A stretch of DNA of 64,000 nt, taken from assembly GCA_034505955.1 (NCBI GenBank), contig JAPDQK010000024.1, positions 1 to 64,000 of the forward strand, given 5' to 3'. Position numbers and translations under genes: made by a program. Numbering within the stretch: position 1 is the stretch's first letter; every line of letters starts with the position of its first letter. This DNA comes from Zhuqueibacter pondensis. Its GTDB lineage: Bacteria; Zhuqueibacterota; Zhuqueibacteria; Zhuqueibacterales; Zhuqueibacteraceae. Positions 35,605 through 44,696 of the stretch are shown here, in pieces. Below the pieces are notes generated by a model. It was not told the DNA's origin. It saw nothing but the letters and a program-made list of their open reading frames with translations, and did no database searches.

Positions 35605-36804
35605 ATGAAAAAACTCCGCGTCTGCGTCATCTTCGGCGGCCGCTCGGGAGAGCACGAAGTCTCCATTGTTTCAGCCACTTCGGTGATGAGCGCGCTCGAC
35701 AAATCCAAATACGAAGTCATCCCGGTCGGCATCACCAAATCCGGTCGCTGGATTGCCGGAGAGAAAGCCATCCATCTCTTGAAGAGTGGAATTGAAGACA
35801 CGCCTTTCTATGCCATGCTGCCGGCAGATCCGAACGAGCAAAAACTGCTGCCAACTTCCATCAATACAGTTGATGCCCGTGAACTGGACAGCCTCGGTGA
35901 GAAATTTGATATCGTCTTTCCGGTGTTGCACGGCCCGTATGGTGAAGACGGTACCGTGCAGGGACTCCTGGAATTGGCCAATCTGCCGTATGTCGGCGCC
36001 GGGGTGCTCGGCTCAGCGGTGTGTATGGACAAAGTCGTGCAAAAATATTTATGTGCCCAGGCCGGTGTTCCGGTCGTGCCGTTCTACTGGTTGTTTTATC
36101 AGGATTGGCAGCATGGAAAAACGAACATGAAAAATGATTCACATGCTGCTGCCAATCCGCAACAGCTTTGCGGTCTCACGCAAGCTGAAATGCTCGCCAG
36201 AATTGAAACAGAGTTGGAGCTGCCCGTGTTTATCAAACCGGCGAACATGGGTTCGAGCGTGGGAATTACCAAAGCCCACAACCGCGACGAATTAATTGGC
36301 GGTATTGAAGAAGCCGCGCAATATGATCACAAGATTCTGATTGAAGTCGCCGTGCCAGAAGCGCGCGAGATCGAAGTGAGTGTACTCGGCAACACGCAAC
36401 CCAAAGCCTCGGTTGCCGGTGAAGTCATTCCTTCCAATGAATTTTATGACTATGATGCCAAATACGTCGACGGCAAATCCACTTTGGTTATTCCAGCGGA
36501 CTTGCCGCAGGAATTGGCTGATGCTATACGGGAAACGGCAATTCGTGGTTTTTTGGCCTGCTCCTGTGAAGGCATGGCGCGCGTTGATTTCCTGCTCGAG
36601 CGCCAAACCAATCGCTTCTATCTCAATGAGATCAACACCATTCCCGGCTTCACCCAAATCAGCATGTATCCCAAGCTTTGGGAAGCCACCGGCGTGCCGT
36701 ATTCGCAACTGCTGGATGAATTGATTCAACTGGCCATTGAGCGGCATCAGCGCAAAAATAGTTTACGGACGTCGTATCAGCCGAAGAAGGAGTGGTATAA
36801 ATAG
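35605..36804 (+). CDS. ddl: D-alanine--D-alanine ligase
   Basis: A 399-residue ATP-grasp enzyme that joins two D-Ala for peptidoglycan precursors in the cytoplasm. The N-terminal domain has VIFGGRSGEHEVSIVSA, and HGPYGEDGTVQGLLELANLPYVGAGVLGS marks the family; VFIKPANMGSSVGITK is the ATP-grasp lysine loop; EVSVLGN, YDYDAKY and FYLNEINTIPGF complete substrate and Mg2+ sites. It is longer than the usual 310-370 residues owing to an insert near 165-200. The Tyr in the omega-loop YDYDAKY favours dipeptide rather than depsipeptide (vancomycin-resistant) synthesis. Confidence 0.95.
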   Translation: MKKLRVCVIFGGRSGEHEVSIVSATSVMSALDKSKYEVIPVGITKSGRWIAGEKAIHLLKSGIEDTPFYAMLPADPNEQKLLPTSINTVDARELDSLGEKFDIVFPVLHGPYGEDGTVQGLLELANLPYVGAGVLGSAVCMDKVVQKYLCAQAGVPVVPFYWLFYQDWQHGKTNMKNDSHAAANPQQLCGLTQAEMLARIETELELPVFIKPANMGSSVGITKAHNRDELIGGIEEAAQYDHKILIEVAVPEAREIEVSVLGNTQPKASVAGEVIPSNEFYDYDAKYVDGKSTLVIPADLPQELADAIRETAIRGFLACSCEGMARVDFLLERQTNRFYLNEINTIPGFTQISMYPKLWEATGVPYSQLLDELIQLAIERHQRKNSLRTSYQPKKEWYK

Positions 36805-37236
36805 CCTGTTGAGCAAATGCTCAAGAAAAACTTATATTTCGTCGTAAGTTAGATTTTTTGATACTGCTCAAGACTGCCGTGCAGGCGAAGTCCGAAACTT
36901 TGTTCTGCTTTTCGACCAGTTTGAGCAATTCTCTGTGCATCGTAAGCTCGAGGAAGAGTGTGAACCTGGGTTGCAGCGTCAGGCCGCCATCAAAGTCATG
37001 CCGAGATGAACCGATTTGGAACGCAATACCAGCGCCGGACTTTTGACCGCCAATAATCTTCAGCAATGAAAGAATTCTTACGCGAATTCGCGCCAAAGGA
37101 CAACAAACTATCAGCCGGTTGCGCTTCGGAGAAGACGCTCTTGACAAGACGATCATGATTTAGTATTTTGGAACAGTAAAAGCGTAATGCTCGATAATAC
37201 GCAAGCAGCCGATTTATTGACCACGAGGTAAAAATC
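36805..37236. other. gene-poor gap
   Basis: Two overlapping minus-strand frames (111 and 87 codons) cover most of this gap but neither has a ribosome binding site, known motif or conserved-looking core. I treat the region as intergenic, perhaps gene debris. Confidence 0.4.
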
Positions 37237-38106
37237 ATGATCCAAGAAACTATTATCAATGAAATTCGTCAGCGCCTCGGCCCGCTCAACAGCCAAGCCG
37301 AGCAGGCAGTCAAAGAGGTTTTGGAAATCCTGAAATTGCCGCGCGATGCGACCTTCACCAACACACAAGAAGAACCCTTTATCGGCACCAATGTCAGTGT
37401 AGCGCAATATGAAGCGTGGTCGCGCCATAAGCGGCTCGAGTATCAGACTGAACCGGAAAAAGTGAATTCCCGCTGGATTGAAAGAAAATTGCAAGAATTG
37501 CATGCCGCTTGGATTATGGTCATCGACGGCCAGGTCGTTGCATCCGGTTCATTGACCGATTATCCTTCCGACGAGGAATTTGATGCGTTTTGTGAGAAAT
37601 TTGGCAAATTCCCTTTCGTTTTCCTGAGCCCTCGTGTGTTGATGATTGAAGAGAATATCTCCTGGCATAAGACTCTCGAGGATGGCGATGCGTACCCGAC
37701 TGTCCCCGTAGCTGTTAAAGGTACCGCTGGCCATGTGGAAATTCATGCGGATTTTGATACCGGTGCAATAGGCGTTCATTTTGATCAAGAGCTTTTGCTG
37801 CGGCACAAGGTTATGACCTGGCGTGACCATGATATTGAGAAAGTATCTCAACATCTCGGCCAAAATTTTCGTTATATCCAAAGACCACTTTGGCTGGAAG
37901 TAACCGATAAACATGGTATGTGCCAACGTGTCGGGATGATTGCATTATGTATCGAGAATTGGCAGTCAAGCCCATTTGTCGCCATAAATCCACAACGCAC
38001 TGCTTTAGTTGGTCGTGAGATTTTTCTAAAACTCCGACCCGTTGTCCACCTCGATTTCGCCGCACGCCAAACCGAAATCGAATATGAGATGATGAAGGGG
38101 GGTTAA
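37237..38106 (+). CDS. DUF5678-like domain fused to retropepsin-like aspartic protease domain
   Basis: A 289-residue cytoplasmic protein without signal peptide. Residues about 85-130 (AWIMVIDGQVVASGSLTDYP, then EKFGKFPFVF) resemble DUF5678. Residues about 160-285 resemble a retropepsin-fold domain: strand then DFDTGA (about 171-176, the catalytic D-T/S-G-A), and near the end ALVGREIFLKLRPVVHLDFAA, which matches the flap/core strand that follows the cleft in clan AA single-domain proteases. Such a domain would be active as a dimer. Substrate is unknown. It lies 16 bp before the arginase-fold gene, so co-transcription is likely. Confidence 0.62.
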   Translation: MIQETIINEIRQRLGPLNSQAEQAVKEVLEILKLPRDATFTNTQEEPFIGTNVSVAQYEAWSRHKRLEYQTEPEKVNSRWIERKLQELHAAWIMVIDGQVVASGSLTDYPSDEEFDAFCEKFGKFPFVFLSPRVLMIEENISWHKTLEDGDAYPTVPVAVKGTAGHVEIHADFDTGAIGVHFDQELLLRHKVMTWRDHDIEKVSQHLGQNFRYIQRPLWLEVTDKHGMCQRVGMIALCIENWQSSPFVAINPQRTALVGREIFLKLRPVVHLDFAARQTEIEYEMMKGG

Positions 38107-38122
38107 ATTATCCGAAAACACT

Positions 38123-39004
38123 ATGGCAGCCACCCTCCTCAACCGCAGCGTTTCTCTTCTCTTGGTTCCTTACTTCCTTGCGCACGCGCGTGAAGGCATG
38201 GGAAAAGGCCCGGAGAAATTTCTCACTGCCGGTGCCAGCAAGGAATTGGAACGACTCGGCCATTCGGTCGGTGTCATCACCATTCGTCGTGACGCCGAGG
38301 AGAATGATGAACTCGCAGCTGTCGTAGAAGTCAATGCCAAGCTCGCGGCACAAGTACGGTCGGCGACAGAAAAGGGATCATTCCCGCTGGTGCTCGCAGG
38401 AACTTGCAATTCTTGTCTCGGCACCCTCGCCGGTCTTGGAGAGAGGAATATCGGCGTCGTGTGGTTTGATGCGCACGGTGATTTCAACACGCCGGCGACC
38501 AGCCCCTCGGGATTTCTCGACGGCATGGCGTTGGCGATGGCCGCCGGACTTTGCCATGACGAGCTGGCGCAAAGCATTGGGCTCATTACTCCCGTTCCAC
38601 TCTCGCAAATTCTCCACCTCGGCGGCCGCGATTTCGATTCACTCGAAAGAGAGGCATTGCAACACTCGAAGGTGCAAGTCATTACCGCCCTCGAGATGCA
38701 ACAAGCCGGCGGGGCAGCAGCAGTCGCACCGGCACTCGAAAAATTACGAGAACACGTGCATGATATTTATTTGCACGTGGACATTGATGTGCTAAATTCC
38801 GAACAGTACCCCGCCAATGAGTTTCCGGCGCCTGGCGGGCTGGCGCTGGAAGAATTGATCCGGATGGTGCGATTGACCGGCGAGAATTTTTCGGTATGCG
38901 CGGCGGCATTAACGGCATATAATCCACAGTTTGATCCGGAAGGAAAAACGCTGCGCGCAGGTTTGCAGGTTTTGCGCACGATCGGCGAGCTTTTACCAAA
39001 GTAA
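38123..39004 (+). CDS. arginase-fold protein with an altered metal site
   Basis: A 293-residue ureohydrolase-family protein. DAHGD (116-120) supplies three of the usual Mn2+ ligands and HVDIDVL (Asp220, Asp222) two more. The first ligand, the His of the usual GGDHS motif, is missing: the corresponding stretch reads LAGTCNSCLG (91-100), with Cys95 at the place of His. Members with this CNS variant form a distinct branch of the family. Hydrolysis of arginine, agmatine or formiminoglutamate is therefore uncertain. It follows the retropepsin-like gene by 16 bp. Confidence 0.75.
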   Translation: MAATLLNRSVSLLLVPYFLAHAREGMGKGPEKFLTAGASKELERLGHSVGVITIRRDAEENDELAAVVEVNAKLAAQVRSATEKGSFPLVLAGTCNSCLGTLAGLGERNIGVVWFDAHGDFNTPATSPSGFLDGMALAMAAGLCHDELAQSIGLITPVPLSQILHLGGRDFDSLEREALQHSKVQVITALEMQQAGGAAAVAPALEKLREHVHDIYLHVDIDVLNSEQYPANEFPAPGGLALEELIRMVRLTGENFSVCAAALTAYNPQFDPEGKTLRAGLQVLRTIGELLPK

Positions 39005-39060
39005 CTCCTACTCCTGCTCTTGCTCACCCGGGCCTTTTTTAAAAGCGGGCAAGAGTGAAA
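39005..39060. repeat. family 3 palindromic repeat
   Basis: CTCCTACTCCTGCTCTTGCTCACCC faces GGGCAAGAGTG across GGGCCTTTTTTAAAAGC. It directly follows the stop of the arginase-fold gene and could act as a terminator on the plus strand. Confidence 0.5.
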
Positions 39061-39077
39061 ATAACAAAATTTAACTT

Positions 39078-39899
39078 ATGGCTTTTGAGTTTCATCACGA
39101 CCAAGAGCGTTACTGGCAGATGCAGTACCTCTGCGCCAAAGAGTACATCATCCCGTTTCTTGAAAATGAGTGCAAGATCAATCTGCGCGGCAAAAGCGTG
39201 CTCGAGATCGGCTGCGGCGAAGGCGGCGTCATTGCCGCTTTTTATGATTATGGCTGCCATGCGGTCGGCATGGATGTTTCCGAAGTTCGGTTGAAAAAGG
39301 CTGCCGCGCTGGCTGCCACTGACCATCAGCGGCGCGCCATCAAATTTGCTTGTGTCGATATTCTGCAACCGGAGCAAACAGCAGGTTGGCAGCATCAATT
39401 CGATCTGATCGTGATGAAAGACGTTATCGAGCATCTGCCCGGCCATCGACAGGTGCTCGGCCATGTTGCCACGCTGCTCAAACCGCAGGGCCACCTGTTC
39501 CTGTCGTTTCCGCCGTGGTACATGCCGTATGGGGCGCATCAACAAATGTTCGATTCGATTTTAAAATTTGCGCCCTTTATCCATCTGCTTCCTCGCTCAT
39601 GGTTCCGCTGGCTGGCGCAACGCTTCGGTGAACGCGAGACCGTGATTGACGAACTGTCGGATTTGTATCACTCGCGCTTATCGCTGACGGCATTCAATAA
39701 ATTATTGCGCAAGATGCCGTTCAAGGTGGTTTATCAGCGGCTTTATCTCACCAATCCGATGTACAAATACAAATTCGGATTGCGCCCGATTCAGCATCCT
39801 GCGGTCGTCGCGCATTTGCCGGTTCTTCGTGAGTTTCTTACCACGGCCGCCTATTGCACGCTGCAATTACAGACGGATGAGAACGAACCGACCAAATAA
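39078..39899 (+). CDS. SAM-dependent class I methyltransferase
   Basis: A 273-residue cytoplasmic enzyme. Motif I VLEIGCGEGG (about 35-44), the acidic residue after strand 2 (VGMDVSE), FDLIVMKDVIEHLPG and HLFLSFPPWYMPYG show a Methyltransf_11/23-type Rossmann fold with a UbiE/UbiG-like motif. The C-terminal third (LYLTNPMYKYKFGLRPI) is typical of methyltransferases near glycan or lipid genes, yet the acceptor is unknown. It lies between the arginase-fold gene and the SpoIID-domain gene. Confidence 0.85.
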   Translation: MAFEFHHDQERYWQMQYLCAKEYIIPFLENECKINLRGKSVLEIGCGEGGVIAAFYDYGCHAVGMDVSEVRLKKAAALAATDHQRRAIKFACVDILQPEQTAGWQHQFDLIVMKDVIEHLPGHRQVLGHVATLLKPQGHLFLSFPPWYMPYGAHQQMFDSILKFAPFIHLLPRSWFRWLAQRFGERETVIDELSDLYHSRLSLTAFNKLLRKMPFKVVYQRLYLTNPMYKYKFGLRPIQHPAVVAHLPVLREFLTTAAYCTLQLQTDENEPTK

Positions 39900-39982
39900 T
39901 ACATGGAGATTGGAATGGAGAATCATTTCTGATTTCTGTGGTCAATGCAGGAGAAATTCATTTTGACTTTTGGGGCAAGCAC

Positions 39983-41620
39983 ATGATCCGAAAACTGACT
40001 TGTCAGATTTTATTATTGGGGCTTCTGGCGTTAATTGCATGTCTGGGGCCACCAGCACCGGATTTGGGGCGTGTCCCCATTGTGCGGATTGGCTTGATGC
40101 AAAATGTTGACGAGATCTATTTTCAAACTTCGGAGAAGCTTTCGCTGCGTGATCCTGCCAGGGCGGGACGACTTGTTGCTCATAATATCGAGGGACAAAG
40201 ATGGCAGGTACGAATCAAGCAAGTCGAGCCGGCAAGAATTGAATACCGTCTGCTGGTGATCGCGACACGCGACAAGAACGAAGCCCGTGCGGTTTTGGAC
40301 AGTGTCGTGGATGCGGGCTTGTTGCCGGCCATGATCGAGGAGCGCCCTGATTACGATCGTTTGTGGATCGCGCAAAATGCGACCACCGTTTATAAAGTTG
40401 TGCTGCGTGAAAAATTCACGACGCGTGATACGGCCATCGCCAAACAAAAAGCACTTGCCGGAAAAATTCAAACCGAATTATGGGAGCGGATCAAAAAACC
40501 GGCGCGCGGTGTTCTGGAGTTGAAAAATCAAGACAACGACAAAACCTACCAACTCGCCAGCGGGTTTCAAGTCATTGCGGATCAAGTGGCTTTATCGAAC
40601 GTGGCCGTAGGTACCGGATTTCATTGGGAGGGGAGCGAGAATCGTGTTTATCGCGGCCGGATGGAATTTTTCATAGATCGCTTCAGCAAGTTGACTGTCG
40701 TGAATGTGCTTCCGATCGAAGATTACATTGCCGGTGTGGTCCCCTCGGAGATGCACCCGGGCTTTCCCTTGGAAGCGCTGAAAGCACAGGCAGTGGCGGC
40801 CCGTAATGAGATTTTTTCCAAAGTCGGCACACGTCACACCGAAGACGGTTTCGATCTCTGCGCTGATGTGCATTGCCAGGTTTACAGCGGCATCAACAAG
40901 GAGACGGAGAGCACAAAACAGGCGGTGGCAGCGACGGCCGGCCTGGTCATGAAAGTGCAGGGTGTCATCATTGATGCGAATTATGCCGCGGTCTGTGGCG
41001 GTCACACTGAAAACAACGAGAATGTCTGGGCCGGTTTATCCAAACCATACTTGCGCGGTATTTTCGATGGCAACGCCCGGCCCGATCTTTTGGGAAATGC
41101 ACTCAAAGATGAAAATACTTTGCTGCGTTGGGTGAGCACCAAGCCCAATGTCTTTTGCAACACCGTTCAAGCGGAAGTTCCCGCGGCTCTGGAGTACACC
41201 AAAAAATATTTTCGTTGGGAGGTCAACTACACGCGATCGGAGTTGCAGGCCATGATTCGCAAGCGTACCGGTGAGGATTTTGGTGAATTGCAGGATCTCG
41301 TACCGCTGGAACGGGGGCCTTCGGGCCGGCTGATCCGCTTGCGTGTGGTGGGCACAAAAAAAATTTTTGAGCTTGCCCGGGAACTGGCGATCCGGCAGGC
41401 GTTGGCTGAGAAAACATTGTGGAGCGCTTGCATCGCGATTGAGAAATCCGGCATTGACCGCAACCGTCTGCCGGCGAAATTCAAAATACGAGGCGCCGGC
41501 TGGGGGCATGGCGTCGGCATGTGTCAAACCGGCGCGGCAATGATGGCATTACGGGGATATAATTTCGAGCAAATCCTGCGGCACTACTACACCGGTGTCA
41601 AGCTCGACAAGGAATATTGA
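39983..41620 (+). CDS. SpoIID/LytB-domain lipoprotein
   Basis: The chosen ATG 39983 starts a lipoprotein signal with lipobox LIAC; an upstream GTG at 39938 is in frame but unlikely. The 545-residue protein holds a SPOR-like segment (about 65-145) and a SpoIID domain from about 250: NVLPIEDYIAGVVPSEM, LKAQAVAARNEIFSKVG, DVHCQVYSGINKE, NYAAVCGGHTENNENVW, and GAGWGHGVGMCQTGAAMMA near the end. SpoIID enzymes are lytic transglycosylases acting on peptidoglycan stripped of side chains. In a non-sporulating Gram-negative it probably remodels the wall, as does the DD-peptidase at 45898-47412. Confidence 0.9.
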   Translation: MIRKLTCQILLLGLLALIACLGPPAPDLGRVPIVRIGLMQNVDEIYFQTSEKLSLRDPARAGRLVAHNIEGQRWQVRIKQVEPARIEYRLLVIATRDKNEARAVLDSVVDAGLLPAMIEERPDYDRLWIAQNATTVYKVVLREKFTTRDTAIAKQKALAGKIQTELWERIKKPARGVLELKNQDNDKTYQLASGFQVIADQVALSNVAVGTGFHWEGSENRVYRGRMEFFIDRFSKLTVVNVLPIEDYIAGVVPSEMHPGFPLEALKAQAVAARNEIFSKVGTRHTEDGFDLCADVHCQVYSGINKETESTKQAVAATAGLVMKVQGVIIDANYAAVCGGHTENNENVWAGLSKPYLRGIFDGNARPDLLGNALKDENTLLRWVSTKPNVFCNTVQAEVPAALEYTKKYFRWEVNYTRSELQAMIRKRTGEDFGELQDLVPLERGPSGRLIRLRVVGTKKIFELARELAIRQALAEKTLWSACIAIEKSGIDRNRLPAKFKIRGAGWGHGVGMCQTGAAMMALRGYNFEQILRHYYTGVKLDKEY

Positions 41621-41676
41621 AAATTTCCAGATCACAGTTCATATTTTGATCATATCATTATCCGGCTTTTCTTTAC

Positions 41677-42933
41677 ATGAATTCTGTTCTGCACAATGAG
41701 GCAACGGAAGTGGAGGCTTCTGCCCGCGACAGGCATGCCTTTGAGTTGCCGGTTGCGCCACGAGCAATTTTAAATGGCGTGGTCATCCACTATCACGAAA
41801 TCGCCCTCAAGCTCGGCAATCGCCGTTTTTTTGAGCGGCAACTGCGGCGCAATGTCCTGCGGGCCACAACGGCCCTGGGCATGAAGGAGGTTCTGCGTCT
41901 TTCCGGCCGCATGCTGGGAATACTCGAATCCGGGAGTGATTTGGGAAAAATTGTCGCTGCCTTGAAAAAGGTTTTTGGCATCGCCTATTTTGCGCCAGCC
42001 GTCAAGCTGGAACAAGATTTGGATGAGATCAAAGAGAATGCCGTGCGGTTGCTCGAGGAAAAAAAATTTGCCACCTTCAAAGTCGAAACCAAACGCGGCC
42101 AAAAACAGTTCCCGCTGACCTCCGTTCAAATCAACATCGAAGTCGGCACGCATATCGGCGAACGCTTTCCTGCACGTGTCGATCTTTCCCACCCGGAATT
42201 GACGCTGCATATCGAGATCGTGGATAATTATGCTTTGATGTACACCGACCGGATCGAAGGCCCTGGCGGTTTGCCGGTCGGCACCAGTGAGCGGGCGGTG
42301 TGTCTGATTTCCGGTGGCATCGACTCACCGGTGGCAGCGTACAAAATGATGAAGCGCGGAATCAAACTGATCTTCGTGCATTTTCACAGTGCGCCGTTTA
42401 CCAGCACGGCCTCCCAGCGCAATGTCGAGCGCCTCGTTGAATTATTGAACACGTATCAATTTCGCTCAAAACTGTATCTGGTACCGTTCGCGGAAATCCA
42501 GCAACACATCGTCGCCAATGCTCCTCCGTCATATCGGGTGTTGCTTTATCGCCGCGCCATGATTCGCCTGGCGGAAATGATTGCCGCCCAAAATCGTGCG
42601 CACGCACTAATCACCGGTGAAAATGTGGCGCAGGTCGCAAGCCAGACGCTCACCAATATCAGAGTCATAGATCAGGCAGCGACACTGCCGATTTTGCGAC
42701 CGCTGGCCGGCGATGATAAACAAGAGATTGTTGCGATGGCCCGGCACCTCGGCACTTTTGAGATTTCCACGGAACCTTTTGAAGACTGCTGTTCCCTTTT
42801 TGTGCCAGCAAATCCTGAGACGAGGGCAAAATTGTCCAGAGTTCAGAAAATTGAGGCAAAACTCGATTTGCAGCCATTGCTGGCGCCGACGTTGGAGAAA
42901 ACGATTCTGAAAACTTTTAGATTCAACCCATGA
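41677..42933 (+). CDS. thiI: tRNA 4-thiouridine synthase ThiI, rhodanese-free form
   Basis: A 418-residue enzyme that adenylates U8 of tRNA and inserts sulfur. Order: ferredoxin-like/THUMP region (about 35-195), PP-loop ATPase with SGGIDSPVA (212-220), then TGENVAQVASQTLTN and a FEDCCSLF segment with Cys371 and Cys372. It lacks the C-terminal rhodanese domain of E. coli ThiI, so another protein must bring the sulfur; the Cys in FEDCC is the likely disulfide partner. The stop overlaps the trmI start by four bases (ATGA), so the two tRNA-modifying genes are translationally coupled. Confidence 0.95.
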   Translation: MNSVLHNEATEVEASARDRHAFELPVAPRAILNGVVIHYHEIALKLGNRRFFERQLRRNVLRATTALGMKEVLRLSGRMLGILESGSDLGKIVAALKKVFGIAYFAPAVKLEQDLDEIKENAVRLLEEKKFATFKVETKRGQKQFPLTSVQINIEVGTHIGERFPARVDLSHPELTLHIEIVDNYALMYTDRIEGPGGLPVGTSERAVCLISGGIDSPVAAYKMMKRGIKLIFVHFHSAPFTSTASQRNVERLVELLNTYQFRSKLYLVPFAEIQQHIVANAPPSYRVLLYRRAMIRLAEMIAAQNRAHALITGENVAQVASQTLTNIRVIDQAATLPILRPLAGDDKQEIVAMARHLGTFEISTEPFEDCCSLFVPANPETRAKLSRVQKIEAKLDLQPLLAPTLEKTILKTFRFNP

Positions 42934-43793
42934 AAGACCCCACGCTGCCTTTCCAGGAAGGCGATCCGGTTGTTTTTTTGGACAGAAAACAACGTTCGTA
43001 TTATGATGTTTTAAGTGCCGGCAAGAAGACCGATGTCCGTGGCAATCTATTGCCGCATGATGCGATTATTGGACGGCACGAGGGGTTTCTGCTGCGCTCG
43101 CAGCGTGAAGTCCCTTTTTGGGTTTTTCGACCGACGCTCAACGAACATGTGGTCAACATGCCGCGTGGAGCAACGGTGATTTATCCCAAGGACCTCGGCA
43201 TCATCTTGCAATACGCAGATATCTATCCCGGCGCAAAAGTCGTGGAGGCTGGCCACGGGTCCGGCGCGCTGGCAACGGCCTTGTTGCGCGCGGTTGGACC
43301 GACCGGCCTGGTGATTAGTTACGAAATCCGTCCCGATTTCATCAGTAATGCGCAAAAAAATTTGAAAAATTTCCTGGGTGAAATTTCCAATCACCTGGTG
43401 CGTGAAATCGATATCTATGAACGATTTGAAGATGATGAAGTGGATCGTTTGATTCTGGATCTTCCAGAACCGTGGCGCGTCATTCCGCTCGCGGCGCCGC
43501 ATCTTCGGCCGGGTGCCATCGTTTGCAGCTACTCGCCCACCGTGCTGCAAGTCAAATCCTTCTGCGAGGCCCTGCGCCAGGCCCGTTGTTTTGTCAACGT
43601 CCTCACGCTCGAGACGATGCTGCGACGCTGGAATGTCGAGTCGCTGTCGGTACGGCCGGAGCTGCGGATGATCGGACACACGGGTTTTTTGACTTTTGCG
43701 CGTAAAGTCGAGATCACGCTCAAAGAATCAACCGAAGCATTACCGGAATCGAAGATCGGGGCAGACGATGAAGACGAAATTCCCGAAATGTAA
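42930..43793 (+). CDS. trmI: tRNA (adenine-58-N1)-methyltransferase
   Basis: A 287-residue class I methyltransferase. The N-terminal beta-domain (FQEGDPVVFLDRK, GVL-like GRHEGFLLRS) is followed by IYPKDLGIILQYADIYPGAKVVEAGHGSGALATALLRAVGP split across motif X and I, SYEIRPDFISNAQKNL and DRLILDLPEPWRVI. The DLPEPW motif is diagnostic of TrmI/Trm61. It methylates A58 in the T-loop using SAM, usually as a tetramer. The C-terminus ends in an acidic tail. ATG 42930 overlaps the thiI stop. Confidence 0.93.
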   Translation: MKDPTLPFQEGDPVVFLDRKQRSYYDVLSAGKKTDVRGNLLPHDAIIGRHEGFLLRSQREVPFWVFRPTLNEHVVNMPRGATVIYPKDLGIILQYADIYPGAKVVEAGHGSGALATALLRAVGPTGLVISYEIRPDFISNAQKNLKNFLGEISNHLVREIDIYERFEDDEVDRLILDLPEPWRVIPLAAPHLRPGAIVCSYSPTVLQVKSFCEALRQARCFVNVLTLETMLRRWNVESLSVRPELRMIGHTGFLTFARKVEITLKESTEALPESKIGADDEDEIPEM

Positions 43794-43940
43794 GGCCTCG
43801 CCTGCAAGTGATCATTACGATTCTGTCAGGGCTGGAGTAATCTCCCTATTACGAGAGCTGCGCGCGATGCCAATTATCCGCCGGGAACCAAGACCTTACC
43901 CCGAGATCGACAATTCACAAGTATCTTGAGAAGGAGAAAG

Positions 43941-44423
43941 ATGCCCATGGCGAAACTGCGTAAAATTCTTGTGCCCACGGATTTTTCGGAAACCGCCAAT
44001 CGCGCGGTTGACTATGCGATAAAGTTGGCCGAAACGAATCGGGCCAGGCTCATCCTGCTCACCGTCATTGGTGACCTGCCCTTGACCGACGAAGAAATGA
44101 TGATGCTGCGGGTGAGCGTGGACAGTGTCAGGGAATACAATCGCAAACAAATCGAGGCCGCGAAACAAAAACTGCAAAAACTTATTCGCCCCTCCGTATT
44201 GAAAAAATTGCGGGTGCAATTTATGGTGCGCGATGGCAAGCCGTTTGTGGAAATCATCCGTGCCGCGAAGGACACTGCTGCTGATTTGATCGTCATGGCC
44301 AGCCACGGCCACAGCAGACTCGCAGAGATCCTGCTCGGCAGCACCACCGACCGTGTTGTTCAAAAAGCGCCATGTTCCGTTTTGGTGGTGCGAGAAAAAC
44401 AGCATGAATTCACACTGCCATAA
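43941..44423 (+). CDS. universal stress protein (UspA family)
   Basis: ATG 43941 follows GAAGGAG; an in-frame TTG at 43926 lies inside this site and is not the start. The 160-residue protein has KILVPTDFSETANRAVDYAIKLA and the nucleotide-binding tail GHSRLAEILLGSTTDRVVQKAPCSVLVV (G-x2-G-x9-G-S/T), so it likely binds ATP. Function is generally stress survival; the target is unknown. It closes the plus-strand block that starts at the E1 gene. Confidence 0.93.
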   Translation: MPMAKLRKILVPTDFSETANRAVDYAIKLAETNRARLILLTVIGDLPLTDEEMMMLRVSVDSVREYNRKQIEAAKQKLQKLIRPSVLKKLRVQFMVRDGKPFVEIIRAAKDTAADLIVMASHGHSRLAEILLGSTTDRVVQKAPCSVLVVREKQHEFTLP

Positions 44424-44483
44424 CTGCAGGCCGGATTGCTTGTCTGTCAAAAAGCATCTAACTTGGATTATTCACAAATTTTC

Positions 44484-44621
44484 ACCGCGAAGACGCCAAG
44501 TCCGCAAAGAACAACACTTTGCCATTAAAGCTATCGTCAAACTCAGTTTGAAGGCTGGCCTCTATCCAAACCAAACAAAACCAAGCTTTTTCAAACTTCG
44601 CGTTCTTCGCGTCTTCGCGGT
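44484..44621. repeat. long inverted repeat after the usp gene
   Basis: ACCGCGAAGACGC (44484-44496) and its exact complement GCGTCTTCGCGGT (44609-44621) bracket 112 bases that also pair in part. The GCGAAGACGC motif is a widespread intergenic repeat type in this bacterial group. Confidence 0.55.
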
Positions 44622-44638
44622 TCTGAATAATTCAGGCT

Positions 44639-44677
44639 AAAAAGAAAACGCCCAACTGATTTTTCACCCGTTGGGCG
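44639..44677 (-). terminator. rho-independent terminator of the barrel gene
   Basis: CGCCCAAC (44649-44656) and GTTGGGCG (44670-44677) form the stem; on the minus strand TTTTCTTTTTT follows. It ends the transcript of the gene at 44697-45302. Confidence 0.88.
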
Positions 44678-44696
44678 CTTCAAAAACCGGACTGGA

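Noticed and set aside
36821..37259. Two overlapping minus-strand frames after ddl
   Set aside because: No ribosome binding site, motif or sensible composition; left as a gene-poor gap.
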